From: Streptococcus pluranimalium
GTDB lineage: Bacteria > Bacillota > Bacilli > Lactobacillales > Streptococcaceae
Reading direction: 5' to 3'
NCBI RefSeq assembly: GCF_002953735.1
Contig: NZ_CP025536.1
Span: 1,680,001 to 1,744,000 of the forward strand
Length of the DNA stretch: 64,000 bases
The notes under the pieces were generated by a model that saw nothing but the letters and a program-made list of their open reading frames with translations, had not been told where the DNA came from and made no database searches. Position 1 is the first letter of the stretch. The number at the start of each line of letters is the position of its first letter. Below, piece by piece: positions 42,094-51,656 of the stretch. The translations under genes were made by a program, and so were the position numbers.

Positions 42094-42615
42094 TTAATCT
42101 GTCAAGCCCAATAAGCGTCTGGCATAGAGGACTTGTCCTGAGTGCATGGTGACATCATCTATGGTTGATACCAATCGTACCCCACGAGTGACAGCTGGTG
42201 TCCAAGATTCATCCACGATATCGTCCAAACTTTCCTCAGTCAAGCTACTGATGTAAGTTACTGCTTGCTCTTTAGCTGCGGAAAAATAGGCAAAGAGATG
42301 CTCAAAACTGTCTACTTTAATGGTTTGCGCTTCTTCTAGTGTATGGATCCAGCTAGGATTTTTCGTTCTATTTTCTGGTAATCTTTCCTGCCAGCCTTGA
42401 TGATAGAGCCAGTCGGTTCCAGCGAGCTCTGCAATCTGAACATCCAGCACCAAGGCCGTGTGCCAGAGTAACCAAGTCATTGATTTTAGTTGTGGGGCTG
42501 TATCTGCAACTGGAAAACGATTTGCCTGCTCAACCGTTACGCCATCAAAGGCACGCTCGAAGCGCTCATAAGTGCGGTTAAGGTTGTCGATGAGTAAATT
42601 TTTAAAAGTTGTCAT
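42094..42615 (-). CDS. DinB-family protein
   Basis: A 173-residue four-helix-bundle protein of the DinB/YfiT superfamily, which includes metal-dependent thiol transferases. Candidate metal-ligand histidines are in TWLLWHTALVLDVQ and TIDDVTMHSGQVLYARRLLG. It lies in the MarR cluster; in low-GC bacteria similar proteins use bacillithiol, which streptococci lack, so the substrate is unclear. Confidence 0.82.
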   Translation of the reverse strand: MTTFKNLLIDNLNRTYERFERAFDGVTVEQANRFPVADTAPQLKSMTWLLWHTALVLDVQIAELAGTDWLYHQGWQERLPENRTKNPSWIHTLEEAQTIKVDSFEHLFAYFSAAKEQAVTYISSLTEESLDDIVDESWTPAVTRGVRLVSTIDDVTMHSGQVLYARRLLGLTD

Positions 42616-42636
42616 CTGCTTCCTCCTGTGTTTCTC

Positions 42637-44163
42637 CTACTTCTTCACCAAGCCTTCTTTCACCAAGTAAGCATGCGCTACATCTGCTGCACTTTTACCC
42701 TTGACATCAACTTGGTAGTTCATATTCGACATCTCAGTCTCAGTGATTTTGCCAGCCAGTTGATTAAGTATGGTTTTCAATTCTGGGTGCTCTTGCAACA
42801 ATTCTTCTTTCATCAGTGGGGCTCCCTGATATGGCGGAAAGAGCTGTTTATCGTCTTCTAAAACGACCAGATTATATTCTTTGAGCTGACTATCCGTTGA
42901 ATAGGCATCGATAAGATTGACATCACCAGTCTGGATAGCTTGGTAACGTAGGGCTGGCTCCATGGTATTGACCTTGAAAGTAAGTCCATAAAGACTTTGA
43001 AGTCCTGGGTAGCCATCTGGTCGGTCGTTAAATTCTAACGAAAATCCTGCTACTAATTTATCTTGAACCTTTGCCAAATCCGAAATCTTAGAGAGCTTAT
43101 TTTCTTGGGCAAAACCCTTAGTCACTGCCAAGGCATAGGTATTCTGATAGACCATGGGTTTTAGCAGAGCCAAACCATCTTGTTTTTTAATCCCATCACG
43201 AGCTGCGGTGTAAACTGCTTTTGGCTCATTCGAAAGTTTCGGAGGATTTTTTAAGAGACTCCCCGTCACCGTCCCCGTAAATTCAGGATAGATGTCGATA
43301 TCACCCGACTTGACCGACTCATAAAGGAAGCTGGTCTTGCCAAAACTAGGCTTGAGCTCGACCTTGAGATCACTTTGATCCTCAATCAGTTCCTTGTACA
43401 TATTAATCAAAATTTCCGGCTCAGCTCCCAGTTTTCCCGCAATGGCAATCGTATCATCTTGATGACTAAGATTTTTGACCATAGCTGGCGCATAGGTCGC
43501 AAGGAGTCCAAATACCATAGCCGCAAAGGATAGCAAGATGGTTCTTAGCTTGGCTTTTTCCAAAAATTTCAAGACGGCGTTGAAAAGAATGGCTAAAATG
43601 GCCGATGAAATCGCCCCGATTAAAATGAGCGAGCTGTTGTTACGGTCAATTCCTAACATGATAAAGGAACCAAGCCCACCTGCTCCAATCAGAGAAGCCA
43701 GTGTGGCTGTACCGATAATCATGACTGCAGAAGTCCGAATCCCCGACATGATAATGGGCATACTGATGGGAAGAATAAAGGTTTTCAACCGCTCCCAGCG
43801 ATTCATCCCAAAGGCTGTCCCCGCTTCAATCAGACTTGGGTCGATGCTGGCAAGGGCGGTCACTGTACTCTGCATAATTGGAAAGATAGCGTAGATAACC
43901 AAGGCCACTACTGCAGGTAGAGTGCCGATTCCCATAAAGGGAATAAAGAGCCCCAAAAGTGCTAGAGAAGGAATGGTTTGAAAGACCCCAGTCACTTGTA
44001 AGCTAGCTTCAGCCCAGCTTTGTCTCTTGCTGAGGAAAATAGCTAAGGGCACTGAAAGCAGAATGGCTACCAGCAAAGCAATGAGCGAAATCTGCAAATG
44101 CTCCACTAAGGCTATCAGCCAGTCACCAAATTTGGCTTGGAAAGTCGTGAATAAATCAGTCAT
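42637..44163 (-). CDS. opuBC: OpuB-type ABC transporter, fused permease and substrate-binding protein
   Basis: A 508-residue fusion that imports betaine/choline-type osmoprotectants. The permease part (about residues 1-215) has five or six membrane segments and the EAA loop [20 protein letters not shown]. The binding-protein part from about residue 230 begins [21 protein letters not shown]. The start is ATG 44163, overlapping the ATPase stop by eight bases. Fused arrangements of this kind are normal in streptococci and lactococci. Confidence 0.92.
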   Translation of the reverse strand: MTDLFTTFQAKFGDWLIALVEHLQISLIALLVAILLSVPLAIFLSKRQSWAEASLQVTGVFQTIPSLALLGLFIPFMGIGTLPAVVALVIYAIFPIMQSTVTALASIDPSLIEAGTAFGMNRWERLKTFILPISMPIIMSGIRTSAVMIIGTATLASLIGAGGLGSFIMLGIDRNNSSLILIGAISSAILAILFNAVLKFLEKAKLRTILLSFAAMVFGLLATYAPAMVKNLSHQDDTIAIAGKLGAEPEILINMYKELIEDQSDLKVELKPSFGKTSFLYESVKSGDIDIYPEFTGTVTGSLLKNPPKLSNEPKAVYTAARDGIKKQDGLALLKPMVYQNTYALAVTKGFAQENKLSKISDLAKVQDKLVAGFSLEFNDRPDGYPGLQSLYGLTFKVNTMEPALRYQAIQTGDVNLIDAYSTDSQLKEYNLVVLEDDKQLFPPYQGAPLMKEELLQEHPELKTILNQLAGKITETEMSNMNYQVDVKGKSAADVAHAYLVKEGLVKK

Positions 44164-44884
44164 GGCGCACACCTCCAAATAATTCGGCGACAAAAGCATT
44201 AGCTGGTTGCTCAAGGATTTCTCCTGGCTCTGCCAATTGAACTAACTCCCCTTGATTGAGGACAGCAATACGATTTCCCAAGCTCAAGGCCTCACGAACA
44301 TCATGGGTGACAAAAATGGTCGTCATCCCAAATTCTTGGTGTAACTCTTTGGTCAGAATCTGTAACTGCTCACGACTAATCGGATCCAAGGCTGAGAAGG
44401 GTTCATCCATCAGTAAATACTGGGGTTCATGGATAATGGCCCGCACAATACCCACGCGCTGCTGTTCTCCACCAGACAAATCCTTAGGATAACGGTCTAA
44501 ATAGTTATCTGGTGTCAATCCCACTCGGTCCAATAGGTAATTGGTTCGTTCCTTGATACGCTCTGGGGACCATTTTTTCATCTTAGGAATGAGCGCGATA
44601 TTTTCAGCAACAGTCAAATTAGGAAAAAGGGCAATCTGCTGCAAAACATAGCCCATAGACAAGCGGAGCTGACGCATGTCCAACTGATTTTGCTGGGTAC
44701 CATCGATGATGATTTTGCCATCCGTTAAATCAATCAAGCGATTAAGCATTTTTAAAATGGTCGTTTTCCCTGAGCCCGAGGGACCAACCAGCACCAAAAA
44801 TTCACCATCAGCGATGCTAAAACTCTGGTCCTTAAGGACAATCTTGTCTCCGAAGGACTTGCTGACATGGTCAAATTGAATCAT
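44156..44884 (-). CDS. opuBA: OpuB ABC transporter ATP-binding protein
   Basis: A 242-residue ABC ATPase. Walker [10 protein letters not shown] near residue 35, signature LSGGEQQR and Walker [13 protein letters not shown] are complete. C-terminal CBS domains of the longer OpuAA type are missing, as is usual for OpuBA. It starts inside the last codons of the MarR gene (14-base overlap). Confidence 0.93.
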   Translation of the reverse strand: MIQFDHVSKSFGDKIVLKDQSFSIADGEFLVLVGPSGSGKTTILKMLNRLIDLTDGKIIIDGTQQNQLDMRQLRLSMGYVLQQIALFPNLTVAENIALIPKMKKWSPERIKERTNYLLDRVGLTPDNYLDRYPKDLSGGEQQRVGIVRAIIHEPQYLLMDEPFSALDPISREQLQILTKELHQEFGMTTIFVTHDVREALSLGNRIAVLNQGELVQLAEPGEILEQPANAFVAELFGGVRHD

Positions 44885-45323
44885 AAACCTTCTCCATTTC
44901 TTGTTTAAGTGCTGCAGTGTATTTGCGAGTGAGCTTGTTTAACAGATCTTGTTCCTCATTGCTTAAAATCTGAAAAGAGGCTTTTTCCATCTGTTCTAAA
45001 GGCAATATCACTTTTTGAGCATAGGATTGACCAAGTGGTGTTAACCTAATAAATTTATGACGTTTATCGTCAGGATTTTCGATCAATTCAAGAAACCCCT
45101 TTTTGCCCCAAGACTTTATCGTAGCATTGACGACTTGTTTACTTGATTGTGTCTTTCGGACTAAAAACTGCTGAGTGATGTTTTTTTCATTTCTTTTAGG
45201 ATAATGGTAAAGCCACAAAAGCATCTGTAAGGATTTACTTTGTAAACCATTTTGCCTAGCATAATAGTCATATGTAGACATTAAATCATCGAAAGCTCTA
45301 ATATATGATTTTGTTTGTATCAT
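44871..45323 (-). CDS. MarR family regulator
   Basis: A 150-residue winged-helix regulator. The recognition region is FLVRKTQSSKQVVNATIKSW, followed by the wing (NPDDKRHKFIRLTPLG). It lies between the quinone reductase gene and opuBA, three bases from the first and overlapping the second. It presumably represses its own operon at the inverted repeat at 46344-46374. Confidence 0.88.
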   Translation of the reverse strand: MIQTKSYIRAFDDLMSTYDYYARQNGLQSKSLQMLLWLYHYPKRNEKNITQQFLVRKTQSSKQVVNATIKSWGKKGFLELIENPDDKRHKFIRLTPLGQSYAQKVILPLEQMEKASFQILSNEEQDLLNKLTRKYTAALKQEMEKVYDSI

Positions 45324-45326
45324 GGA

Positions 45327-46286
45327 TTACACCTCATTTCTGACAACAACTTTTCCGATCGCCTTTGAACTTTCTAAATAAGCATGAGCCTCCGAAATAC
45401 AATCTAGAGTGAAGATTCTTTCAGGTCTGACGTCAATGCCAGATTTTTCAATATAATTAAGTAAAGCTTGAAGAGTATCCTTAGAAACATTCCCAGAATA
45501 AAAGGTGGTTAAATAAATATTCTTTTGTAAATCAAAGGTTGGGTCAAATTTTTCTAAATACCACTGTCCACCTAATAAACCAGTATTACAAATAATACCA
45601 TTCATCGCCATATGACTGATTGAATTCTTGATGACACTAGAACCAACTAATTCTAAAACCTTATCAAAGATAAGATCTGTTTTAAGTTCGCCGTCTTTTT
45701 CCAGAATAATGTCATCATAACCGAAAGCCATCAATCGGTCTGCTTTTTCAAGGTGGCGAACAGATCCCATAATTCTAACTTGTGAGTAAGTTGCCTTGAC
45801 TAATTTTGTAAAGGCGATTCCTACTCCCGAGGCTGCTCCTCTAACTAAAATAGTATCATTTTTTTCTATTCTCAACTGTTTCATGGAGCCAAAAGCTGTA
45901 AAATAAGTCTCTGGCACAGCCGCCAGATCTTCCCAACTTAACTTCGTTTGAATTGGGTAAATCTGATTATTAGGCAACAAGACATATTCTGCATAAGAAC
46001 CATCAAAATCACGTCCCATTTCTCCCATTATTGAAATCACTTTATGTCCTACAGGTAATACAGCTTCATCACTTGTTTCTAAAATACTCCCAACACATTC
46101 GATACCTAAAATTCTAGGAAAAGAGACACTAGACGAATAACCGTTTCTCGTGAAAATTTCTGAACGATTAATACCAAATGCTTCAATTTTAACGAGTGAC
46201 CAACCTTCTTTTATTTGAGGAATCGGTCTTTCGGTAACCTCTAAGACACTCCTGTCACCCGGATGATTAACTACAACAGCTTTCAT
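45327..46286 (-). CDS. Quinone oxidoreductase-like medium-chain dehydrogenase
   Basis: A 319-residue zinc-less medium-chain reductase. The N-terminal GroES-like fold lacks the catalytic zinc cysteine, and the nucleotide-binding motif is VRGAASGVGIAFTKLV near residue 148. It is likely to reduce quinones or enones with NADPH. It is the first gene of the MarR operon, 42 bases downstream of the operator's nearest promoter element. Confidence 0.87.
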   Translation of the reverse strand: MKAVVVNHPGDRSVLEVTERPIPQIKEGWSLVKIEAFGINRSEIFTRNGYSSSVSFPRILGIECVGSILETSDEAVLPVGHKVISIMGEMGRDFDGSYAEYVLLPNNQIYPIQTKLSWEDLAAVPETYFTAFGSMKQLRIEKNDTILVRGAASGVGIAFTKLVKATYSQVRIMGSVRHLEKADRLMAFGYDDIILEKDGELKTDLIFDKVLELVGSSVIKNSISHMAMNGIICNTGLLGGQWYLEKFDPTFDLQKNIYLTTFYSGNVSKDTLQALLNYIEKSGIDVRPERIFTLDCISEAHAYLESSKAIGKVVVRNEV

Positions 46287-46327
46287 GACGACACCTCTTT
46301 AGTCAAAAAAATTTACTATTTACATTT

Positions 46328-46374
46328 AGTATAGCTAACATTGTTATCATAGTCAATTTTTTTGACTATGATAA
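46328..46374 (-). promoter_or_regulatory. Promoter with perfect 13-bp inverted repeat (MarR operator)
   Basis: -35 TTGACT (46351-46356) and -10 TATACT (46328-46333), 17 bp apart. The -35 box is embedded in a perfect inverted repeat, TTATCATAGTCAA-5-TTGACTATGATAA (46344-46374). A further TTGACTA half-site lies near the ribosome site at about 46302-46309. Confidence 0.8.
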
Positions 46375-46383
46375 TATCGAAAT

Positions 46384-46494
46384 ATGGCACACTCTTTCAT
46401 CTATAATCATGAAGCCCAAGCCTATTCTTACAAACTCCTAGCAGACATTGCTAAAGACTTATAGACTCATCTTGACAGAATCAAAGATAAGCCT
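46384..46494 (+). pseudogene. Short protein-like remnant, unidentified
   Basis: Starts at ATG 46384 (MAHSFIYNHEAQAYSYKLLA) and reads 26 codons to TAG, then continues in frame with THLDRIKDKP before another stop. It has no ribosome site. The stretch 46,375-46,790 otherwise holds nothing recognisable. Confidence 0.3.
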
Positions 46495-46790
46495 TAGAAT
46501 TGCTCTTTCTCAAGAACGTCACTCTAAGCTATGTTCTTCTTTAAGATTTTTTCCAGATTCATCTTTAAGTAAATAAGTTACTGAAACATAAATTCCATCC
46601 ACAATGAACATCAAGATACATCTCCTATCCTAAGAAAACCTGGATATTCTATAATATGATTGCGCTATTTCTAATTGATAATAAAGTCATTGCCGAGGAA
46701 ACTTCTTTCCCAGATTAGATATATTCACAAACGTTTTTCTTGTCATTTTCATGAAAACACCCTAAAATTATTAGTTATTGGAGGAAAATT

Positions 46791-47447
46791 ATGAAAAAAT
46801 TCACTGCCGAATTAATCGGTACTTTTATCCTTGTCTTTGTTGGGACAGGGGCTGTTGTCTTTGGTAATGGTACAGAAGGTCTTGGACACCTTGGTATTGC
46901 CCTTGCTTTTGGTCTGTCTATCGTGGCAGCTGCTTATTCTATTGGTACTATCTCTGGTGCTCACTTGAACCCTGCAGTATCTGTTGCTATGTTTGTAAAC
47001 AAACGTATGGATGCTAAAGAATTGGTTAACTACATCGTCGCTCAAGTTATCGGTGCTATCATCGCTTCAGCAGCTATCTTCTTCTTATCAGGTGGTGCAG
47101 ACAGCGGTCTTGGTTCAAATGCCTACACAGAAGTGAGCACAGCAGGTGCTTTTATCTTCGAATTAATCACTAGCTTTATCTTTATCTTGGTCATCGTAAC
47201 CGTTACTTCTGCTACAAAAGGCAACGGTAAAATCGCTGGTCTTGTGATTGGTTTAACATTGACAGCTATGATTTTGGTTGGTTTGAACATCACTGGTCTT
47301 TCAGTTAACCCCGCTCGTAGTTTGGCGCCAGCTCTATTTGTTGGTGGTAAAGCACTTGCTCAACTTTGGGTCTTCATCGTCGCTCCTATCGTTGGTGGTA
47401 TCCTTGCAGCCCTTGTTGGTAAAAACCTTCTTGATACAGAAGCATAA
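46791..47447 (+). CDS. Aquaporin / MIP family channel
   Basis: A 218-residue MIP channel with six membrane segments. Both pore motifs are present: HLNPAVS and GLSVNPARSLAP. The short loops and length are closer to water-type aquaporins (AqpZ) than to glycerol facilitators. ATG 46791 follows AGGAGG... as TTGGAGGAAAATT. A rho-independent terminator follows it, so it is monocistronic. Confidence 0.9.
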   Translation: MKKFTAELIGTFILVFVGTGAVVFGNGTEGLGHLGIALAFGLSIVAAAYSIGTISGAHLNPAVSVAMFVNKRMDAKELVNYIVAQVIGAIIASAAIFFLSGGADSGLGSNAYTEVSTAGAFIFELITSFIFILVIVTVTSATKGNGKIAGLVIGLTLTAMILVGLNITGLSVNPARSLAPALFVGGKALAQLWVFIVAPIVGGILAALVGKNLLDTEA

Positions 47448-47460
47448 TTTAATCATACCC

Positions 47461-47490
47461 AAAAACCATCTGTCTTGCAGGTGGTTTTTA
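47461..47490 (+). terminator. Aquaporin gene terminator
   Basis: AAAACCATCTG / CAGGTGGTTTT with a five-base loop and a T-rich continuation, 14 bases after the stop. Confidence 0.85.
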
Positions 47491-47637
47491 TGAGCCTTAA
47501 TAATGCAATCTCAGTACACCATACAAATTCATAAGATTTTCTAGTAAGATAGAATCAAACAAACACTTTACGAAAAGATCTAGCTCTTGTACTCAGAGAT
47601 TAATCTTCTCTAATATCATCAATAGCCAGCAAAAAAA

Positions 47638-47652
47638 CGAGCACTCGGCTCG
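47638..47652 (-). terminator. trxA terminator
   Basis: CGAGC / GCTCG with a short loop, preceded and followed by A/T runs; the minus strand continues with seven T. It lies 13 bases after trxA. Confidence 0.75.
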
Positions 47653-47664
47653 CTTTTTTGTTTA

Positions 47665-47982
47665 TTAAGCATTTAATTCAGCAACAATTGCTTTGATCTG
47701 ATCTTTAGTATGAACACCTGCAACTTGTTTAACCACTTGTCCATCTTTTTTAAACAAAAGTGTCGGGATTGACATAATGCCAAATGATTGTGCAGTATTC
47801 GGGTTTTCATCAACATCCATTTTGACGATTTTAAGCTCATCCTCGTCAAATTCTTGAGACAATTGTTCCAAAATAGGAGCTTGCATGAGACATGGGCCGC
47901 ACCATGTTGCCCAGAAGTCTACCAAAACGAGACCTTGAGCTGTTTCCTGTTCAAAGGTTGCATCTGTTACAACTTGAGTCAT
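47665..47982 (-). CDS. trxA: Thioredoxin
   Basis: A 105-residue cytoplasmic dithiol reductase. Active site WATWCGPC near residue 30 and the cis-proline in MSIPTLLFKK are both present. Normal length, monocistronic. Confidence 0.97.
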   Translation of the reverse strand: MTQVVTDATFEQETAQGLVLVDFWATWCGPCLMQAPILEQLSQEFDEDELKIVKMDVDENPNTAQSFGIMSIPTLLFKKDGQVVKQVAGVHTKDQIKAIVAELNA

Positions 47983-48087
47983 ATCTTACCTCTTTCTGTT
48001 AGGAAATAGTAGCACTAGTTTCCTTTAAATTAATGTAAAGCCATTTTAACGAAATCTTAAGAAAGTTACAACTATTTACTACGATAG

Positions 48088-49125
48088 TTATTTTACTTGC
48101 CCACGTCTGTAGGAATCATTATACACTTTGAAATCATGGTCATGTAACGTAACTGCTGCATCTGCCAACCAGTTGACGTTACGAAGAAGACCACGTCCAA
48201 GCAAGATTAAATCAGCCTGACCACTCTGTAATAAATACTCATCCAATTCTGGGCTATTTAAAAGTCCAACAGCGGTTACGGGGATAGACACAGCTTCTTT
48301 CATCTTAGCAGTGAATCCAGCTTGATAACCACCATGAATTGGAATATTAGGCCGGACATCCATTAACCCACCTGTAGAGATATCCAAGCAAGCAACTCCG
48401 AGTTCTTCCAACCATTTACCAATTTGTTGGTAGTCTTCTATTGTGTTTTGAACACCAGTTTCATCATAGGCTGACATGGATAGGCGTACCCAGATTGGTT
48501 TTGAAAAGACAGCTTTAACCTCTTCAACCACTTCTTTCAAGAAGCGGAAACGATTTTCAAGGGAACCACCATAATTGTCAGTACGTTGGTTACTTTGAGG
48601 TTCTAAAAACTGATTAATCAAATAACCATGCGCTCCATGAAGTTCAATCATATCGTAACCAGCTTTGTCAGCACGTTTTGCAGCTTCGACAAAAGCTGTT
48701 TGGACACGTTCAATGTCTTCTAGAGTCATTTCACGAGGGTCTCTATAATCAGCACCATAGCCGATAGCACTTGGTGCGATAGGGTCAATTGCGTCATGCG
48801 CTTTACGACCACCATGTCCCAGTTGGACACCAACTTGAGCCCCTAGATAGTGCAAATCTGCCACCATCTGAGACAGGGCATCTGCTTGCTCGTCCGTCCA
48901 AAGCCCCAAATCACGATTGCTCAATCGCCCATCAGCTTCCACCGCTGTCGCTTCCTGAATGATGAGCCCGACACCAGAAATAGCACGCGCCCCATAGTGA
49001 GCACGGTGGAAGGCTGTTGGCAGACCATCTTCCTCATGCACCTCATACATACACATTGGTGGCATAACGACACGATTTTTTAAGGATAATCCTGCAATTT
49101 CAGCAGGTGAAAGCAACATAGTCAT
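48088..49125 (-). CDS. NADH:flavin oxidoreductase, old yellow enzyme family (YqjM/NamA-like)
   Basis: A 345-residue FMN-dependent enoate reductase. It shows RVVMPPMCMYE near residue 17, VQLGHGGRKA, IELHGAHGYLINQFLEP and the C-terminal FMN-phosphate site LILLGRGLLRN, as in B. subtilis YqjM. It likely reduces electrophilic alkenes. AGGAGATATTAAAA precedes ATG 49125. Confidence 0.93.
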   Translation of the reverse strand: MTMLLSPAEIAGLSLKNRVVMPPMCMYEVHEEDGLPTAFHRAHYGARAISGVGLIIQEATAVEADGRLSNRDLGLWTDEQADALSQMVADLHYLGAQVGVQLGHGGRKAHDAIDPIAPSAIGYGADYRDPREMTLEDIERVQTAFVEAAKRADKAGYDMIELHGAHGYLINQFLEPQSNQRTDNYGGSLENRFRFLKEVVEEVKAVFSKPIWVRLSMSAYDETGVQNTIEDYQQIGKWLEELGVACLDISTGGLMDVRPNIPIHGGYQAGFTAKMKEAVSIPVTAVGLLNSPELDEYLLQSGQADLILLGRGLLRNVNWLADAAVTLHDHDFKVYNDSYRRGQVK

Positions 49126-49214
49126 TTTTAATATCTCCTTATCTGTCTACATTTGTCATTATTCTAGCATAATGTTTTTAAAAAATCAGTCTTTTGATAC
49201 AAAAAAACCAGCAC

Positions 49215-49660
49215 AAGGCTAGTTAGTTTTTCTTAATACGAGCTTCTTGGTCATCTTTGATGGTAAAATAAGAGCTGCGAATAGTTCCAACTCATTTGAA
49301 TTTTTGACAAGCAAATTTGAATTCCACTAAGTCAGTGGGTCTATCCATTCTGTCTAAGAGTTTAAACCCGGCTGCACGTTTTTTAGGATTGTTAGGTTTA
49401 CAAAGAACATCAATCGCCTAACCACCTTCATAAAAGACATAAGTCCAGATAATCTCTTCTTCCAAATAATTTAGGGAAATTTCAAGCGATTTAGCCGCAA
49501 ATACCAAATCTCGCTCTTCTTTCAAGAGGCAGTGATATCAACCATCAATTCAGGAATCTAATTCACTGACTTAGTCTCAAAAGTCACCTTAAATTTATTC
49601 CAACAATAGCAGGCTTTATTGGCACGAAGACAGCCAAAGCATTCGCAACTGGTGTTGCCT
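49215..49660 (-). pseudogene. Degenerate gene, unidentified
   Basis: Protein-like sequence in fragments with several stops and a frame change: a cysteine-rich start (CECFGCLRANKACYC), then LKEERDLVFAAKSLEIS and NYLEEEIIWTYVFYEGG, then KPNNPKKRAAGFKLLD, then VGTIRSSYFTIKDDQEARIK before the final stop near 49215. I do not recognise the original protein. The stretch 49,140-49,700 has no intact gene. Confidence 0.6.
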
Positions 49661-49706
49661 CAAACCTTTCTATCGATACCGTTTTAAAATCAATAATCAC
49701 AGTAAC

Positions 49707-50078
49707 TTACACTCCTTTAACAGCAAAGTAAATCCCACTTGGACTAGCAAAATGAAAGGTCTTAAAAGGCGTTTCAGCTATTGGACTACAAGTCTCTGTC
49801 AACTCAGAAATCCTAGCCTGTAATGCTTCAATAGCTTCTACTTCAAATAACACACTCGGAACGTTTGAGAGCACTTCTGGTGATACTTGAGCGATAAATT
49901 CTTTAGCAAAGACAGTTATCGTTACCGTTGCCTCTGCATGAGGTTTCATATCAAAAGTGTCAAATCCCATCATTTTAGATTCATTCACAATGACAAAACC
50001 TGCGGCAGACCAAAAAGTCTTCTCAGTTTGCACATTATCCACATAAAGCATTAAACCTAGATTCTTTGTAAATGTCAT
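49707..50078 (-). CDS. VOC (glyoxalase-like) protein
   Basis: A 123-residue protein with the beta-alpha-beta-beta-beta repeats of the vicinal oxygen chelate superfamily (LMLYVDNVQTEKTFWSAAGF and the C-terminal FHFASPSGIYFAV). Metal ligands are not clear, so it may be a binding or resistance protein rather than an enzyme. It lies nine bases after the second VOC gene. Confidence 0.8.
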   Translation of the reverse strand: MTFTKNLGLMLYVDNVQTEKTFWSAAGFVIVNESKMMGFDTFDMKPHAEATVTITVFAKEFIAQVSPEVLSNVPSVLFEVEAIEALQARISELTETCSPIAETPFKTFHFASPSGIYFAVKGV

Positions 50079-50087
50079 ACGATCACC

Positions 50088-50528
50088 TTAAAAATTGACA
50101 GTTTCAGAGACAAACCCAGGAATATCTGTATTAACCTGCCATGTCATCCCAAATTTATCAACCACGATTCCATAAGCTGGACTCCATGGTGTCTCTTGCA
50201 GTTCCATATCAATAGCTTGTGCACCGTCAGCTAATTTTTCGAAAAGTTCTTTAGTCTCTTCAGCATCATCAAGTTGAATACAAGCTGTCATATGAGTACC
50301 TTGTACGTATTCATGACCAGATCCGTTATCTGACAACTGTAAACGAATGCCATTGATGTTCAAATTAGCATTCAAGACAAGGTCTTTATTTTCTTCAGGT
50401 GTATCTGGAATGGCTTGACCAAAAGTGGTACAACTCACTACTTCTGCATTAAACACGTCTTTATAAAAGTCTACTGCTTCAAGACCATTGTTATTAGTAA
50501 CAAGGTAGAGTTCAAGTGCTTTAATCAT
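50088..50528 (-). CDS. VOC family protein, PhnB-like
   Basis: A 146-residue protein of the PhnB-like VOC group (LYLVTNNNGLEAVDFYKDVF, YGIVVDKFGMTWQVN). Substrate unknown. It forms a two-gene unit with the downstream VOC gene. Confidence 0.85.
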   Translation of the reverse strand: MIKALELYLVTNNNGLEAVDFYKDVFNAEVVSCTTFGQAIPDTPEENKDLVLNANLNINGIRLQLSDNGSGHEYVQGTHMTACIQLDDAEETKELFEKLADGAQAIDMELQETPWSPAYGIVVDKFGMTWQVNTDIPGFVSETVNF

Positions 50529-50626
50529 GGGAAAATTCCTCTATTTTTCTATATGATGATTTATCATAGCACTATGTAGAGATATTGACAAGAAAAATCT
50601 CTTACCAGACGATAAGAGATTATTTC

Positions 50627-51472
50627 TTATGATAAGATGACTCCTTTTACTAGTGTATAAAGAATCAAAATGAGACCTAAAACAATACGATATTTACCAA
50701 ACACCGTAAAATCATGTCTCTTAACATAATCTGTTAAGAACTTAATGGCATAAAGACTGACAACAAATGCTGTCACACTAGCCACTAAAAGGATTGAAAC
50801 CTGAGGGATGCTGAGGACATTACCATCAATGAAAAACTTAATAGCTTTTAAGCCACTATATCCAAACATGGTTGGAATAGCTAAAAAGAAGGTGAAATCA
50901 GCTGCAACAGAACGACTAGTCCCCAGAATGATGGCCCCTAAAATCGTTGCTCCCGAGCGGCTCGTCCCAGGTACAATAGCCAACACTTGAAAGACACCTA
51001 TTAAAAGGGCTGTTTTATAGGACATTTTGGCTAAATCAGTTACTTTGGGTTCTACTGTCGCATTACGCTTTTCAATATAAATAAAAGCAATCCCATAGAC
51101 AATCAAGGCGATAGCTACTGGCAACATATCATTAAAGTGACTTTCAAACCAATCATCAAAAGGTAAGGCAATAATAATGGATGGAATACAAGCGATAATA
51201 ACTTTTAGCCAAAGTTGCCAAGTCAGCTGAATGTCTCGCTTCGTTTTCCCAGGTTGAAAAGGATTCAAACGCTCAAAGTAAATCACAATAACCGCTAAGA
51301 TAGCCCCCAACTGAATCACTATATTGAACATGTCAACAAAGTCTTTCGATTGGTTAAAAGTAATAAATTCTTGAACCAAGATAAGATGACCTGTACTAGA
51401 TACAGGAAGCCACTCAGTGATACCTTCCACAATACCATAAAAAATGGCTTTTAAGATCTCTACGATTAGCAT
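50627..51472 (-). CDS. uppP: Undecaprenyl-diphosphatase UppP (BacA)
   Basis: A 281-residue membrane enzyme recycling the undecaprenyl carrier of cell-wall synthesis; it also confers bacitracin tolerance. Signature motifs are [19 protein letters not shown] at residues 13-31 and [10 protein letters not shown] near residue 170. About seven or eight membrane segments. Monocistronic. Confidence 0.96.
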   Translation of the reverse strand: MLIVEILKAIFYGIVEGITEWLPVSSTGHLILVQEFITFNQSKDFVDMFNIVIQLGAILAVIVIYFERLNPFQPGKTKRDIQLTWQLWLKVIIACIPSIIIALPFDDWFESHFNDMLPVAIALIVYGIAFIYIEKRNATVEPKVTDLAKMSYKTALLIGVFQVLAIVPGTSRSGATILGAIILGTSRSVAADFTFFLAIPTMFGYSGLKAIKFFIDGNVLSIPQVSILLVASVTAFVVSLYAIKFLTDYVKRHDFTVFGKYRIVLGLILILYTLVKGVILS

Positions 51473-51656
51473 GATAACTCCTTTATTTAAACTTATTTTC
51501 CATTATAACAAAACTTAACCAAAAAAGAAGGATTAGATGGCAATTTTAAATCTATCATTGCATTATTATTCGCCAATTTTAGGGATTTTCATATTGAAAT
51601 AGACTCCTCTTTCCTGTAAAATGGATAGGACACAATAAAAAAATGAGGAGTCTTTC

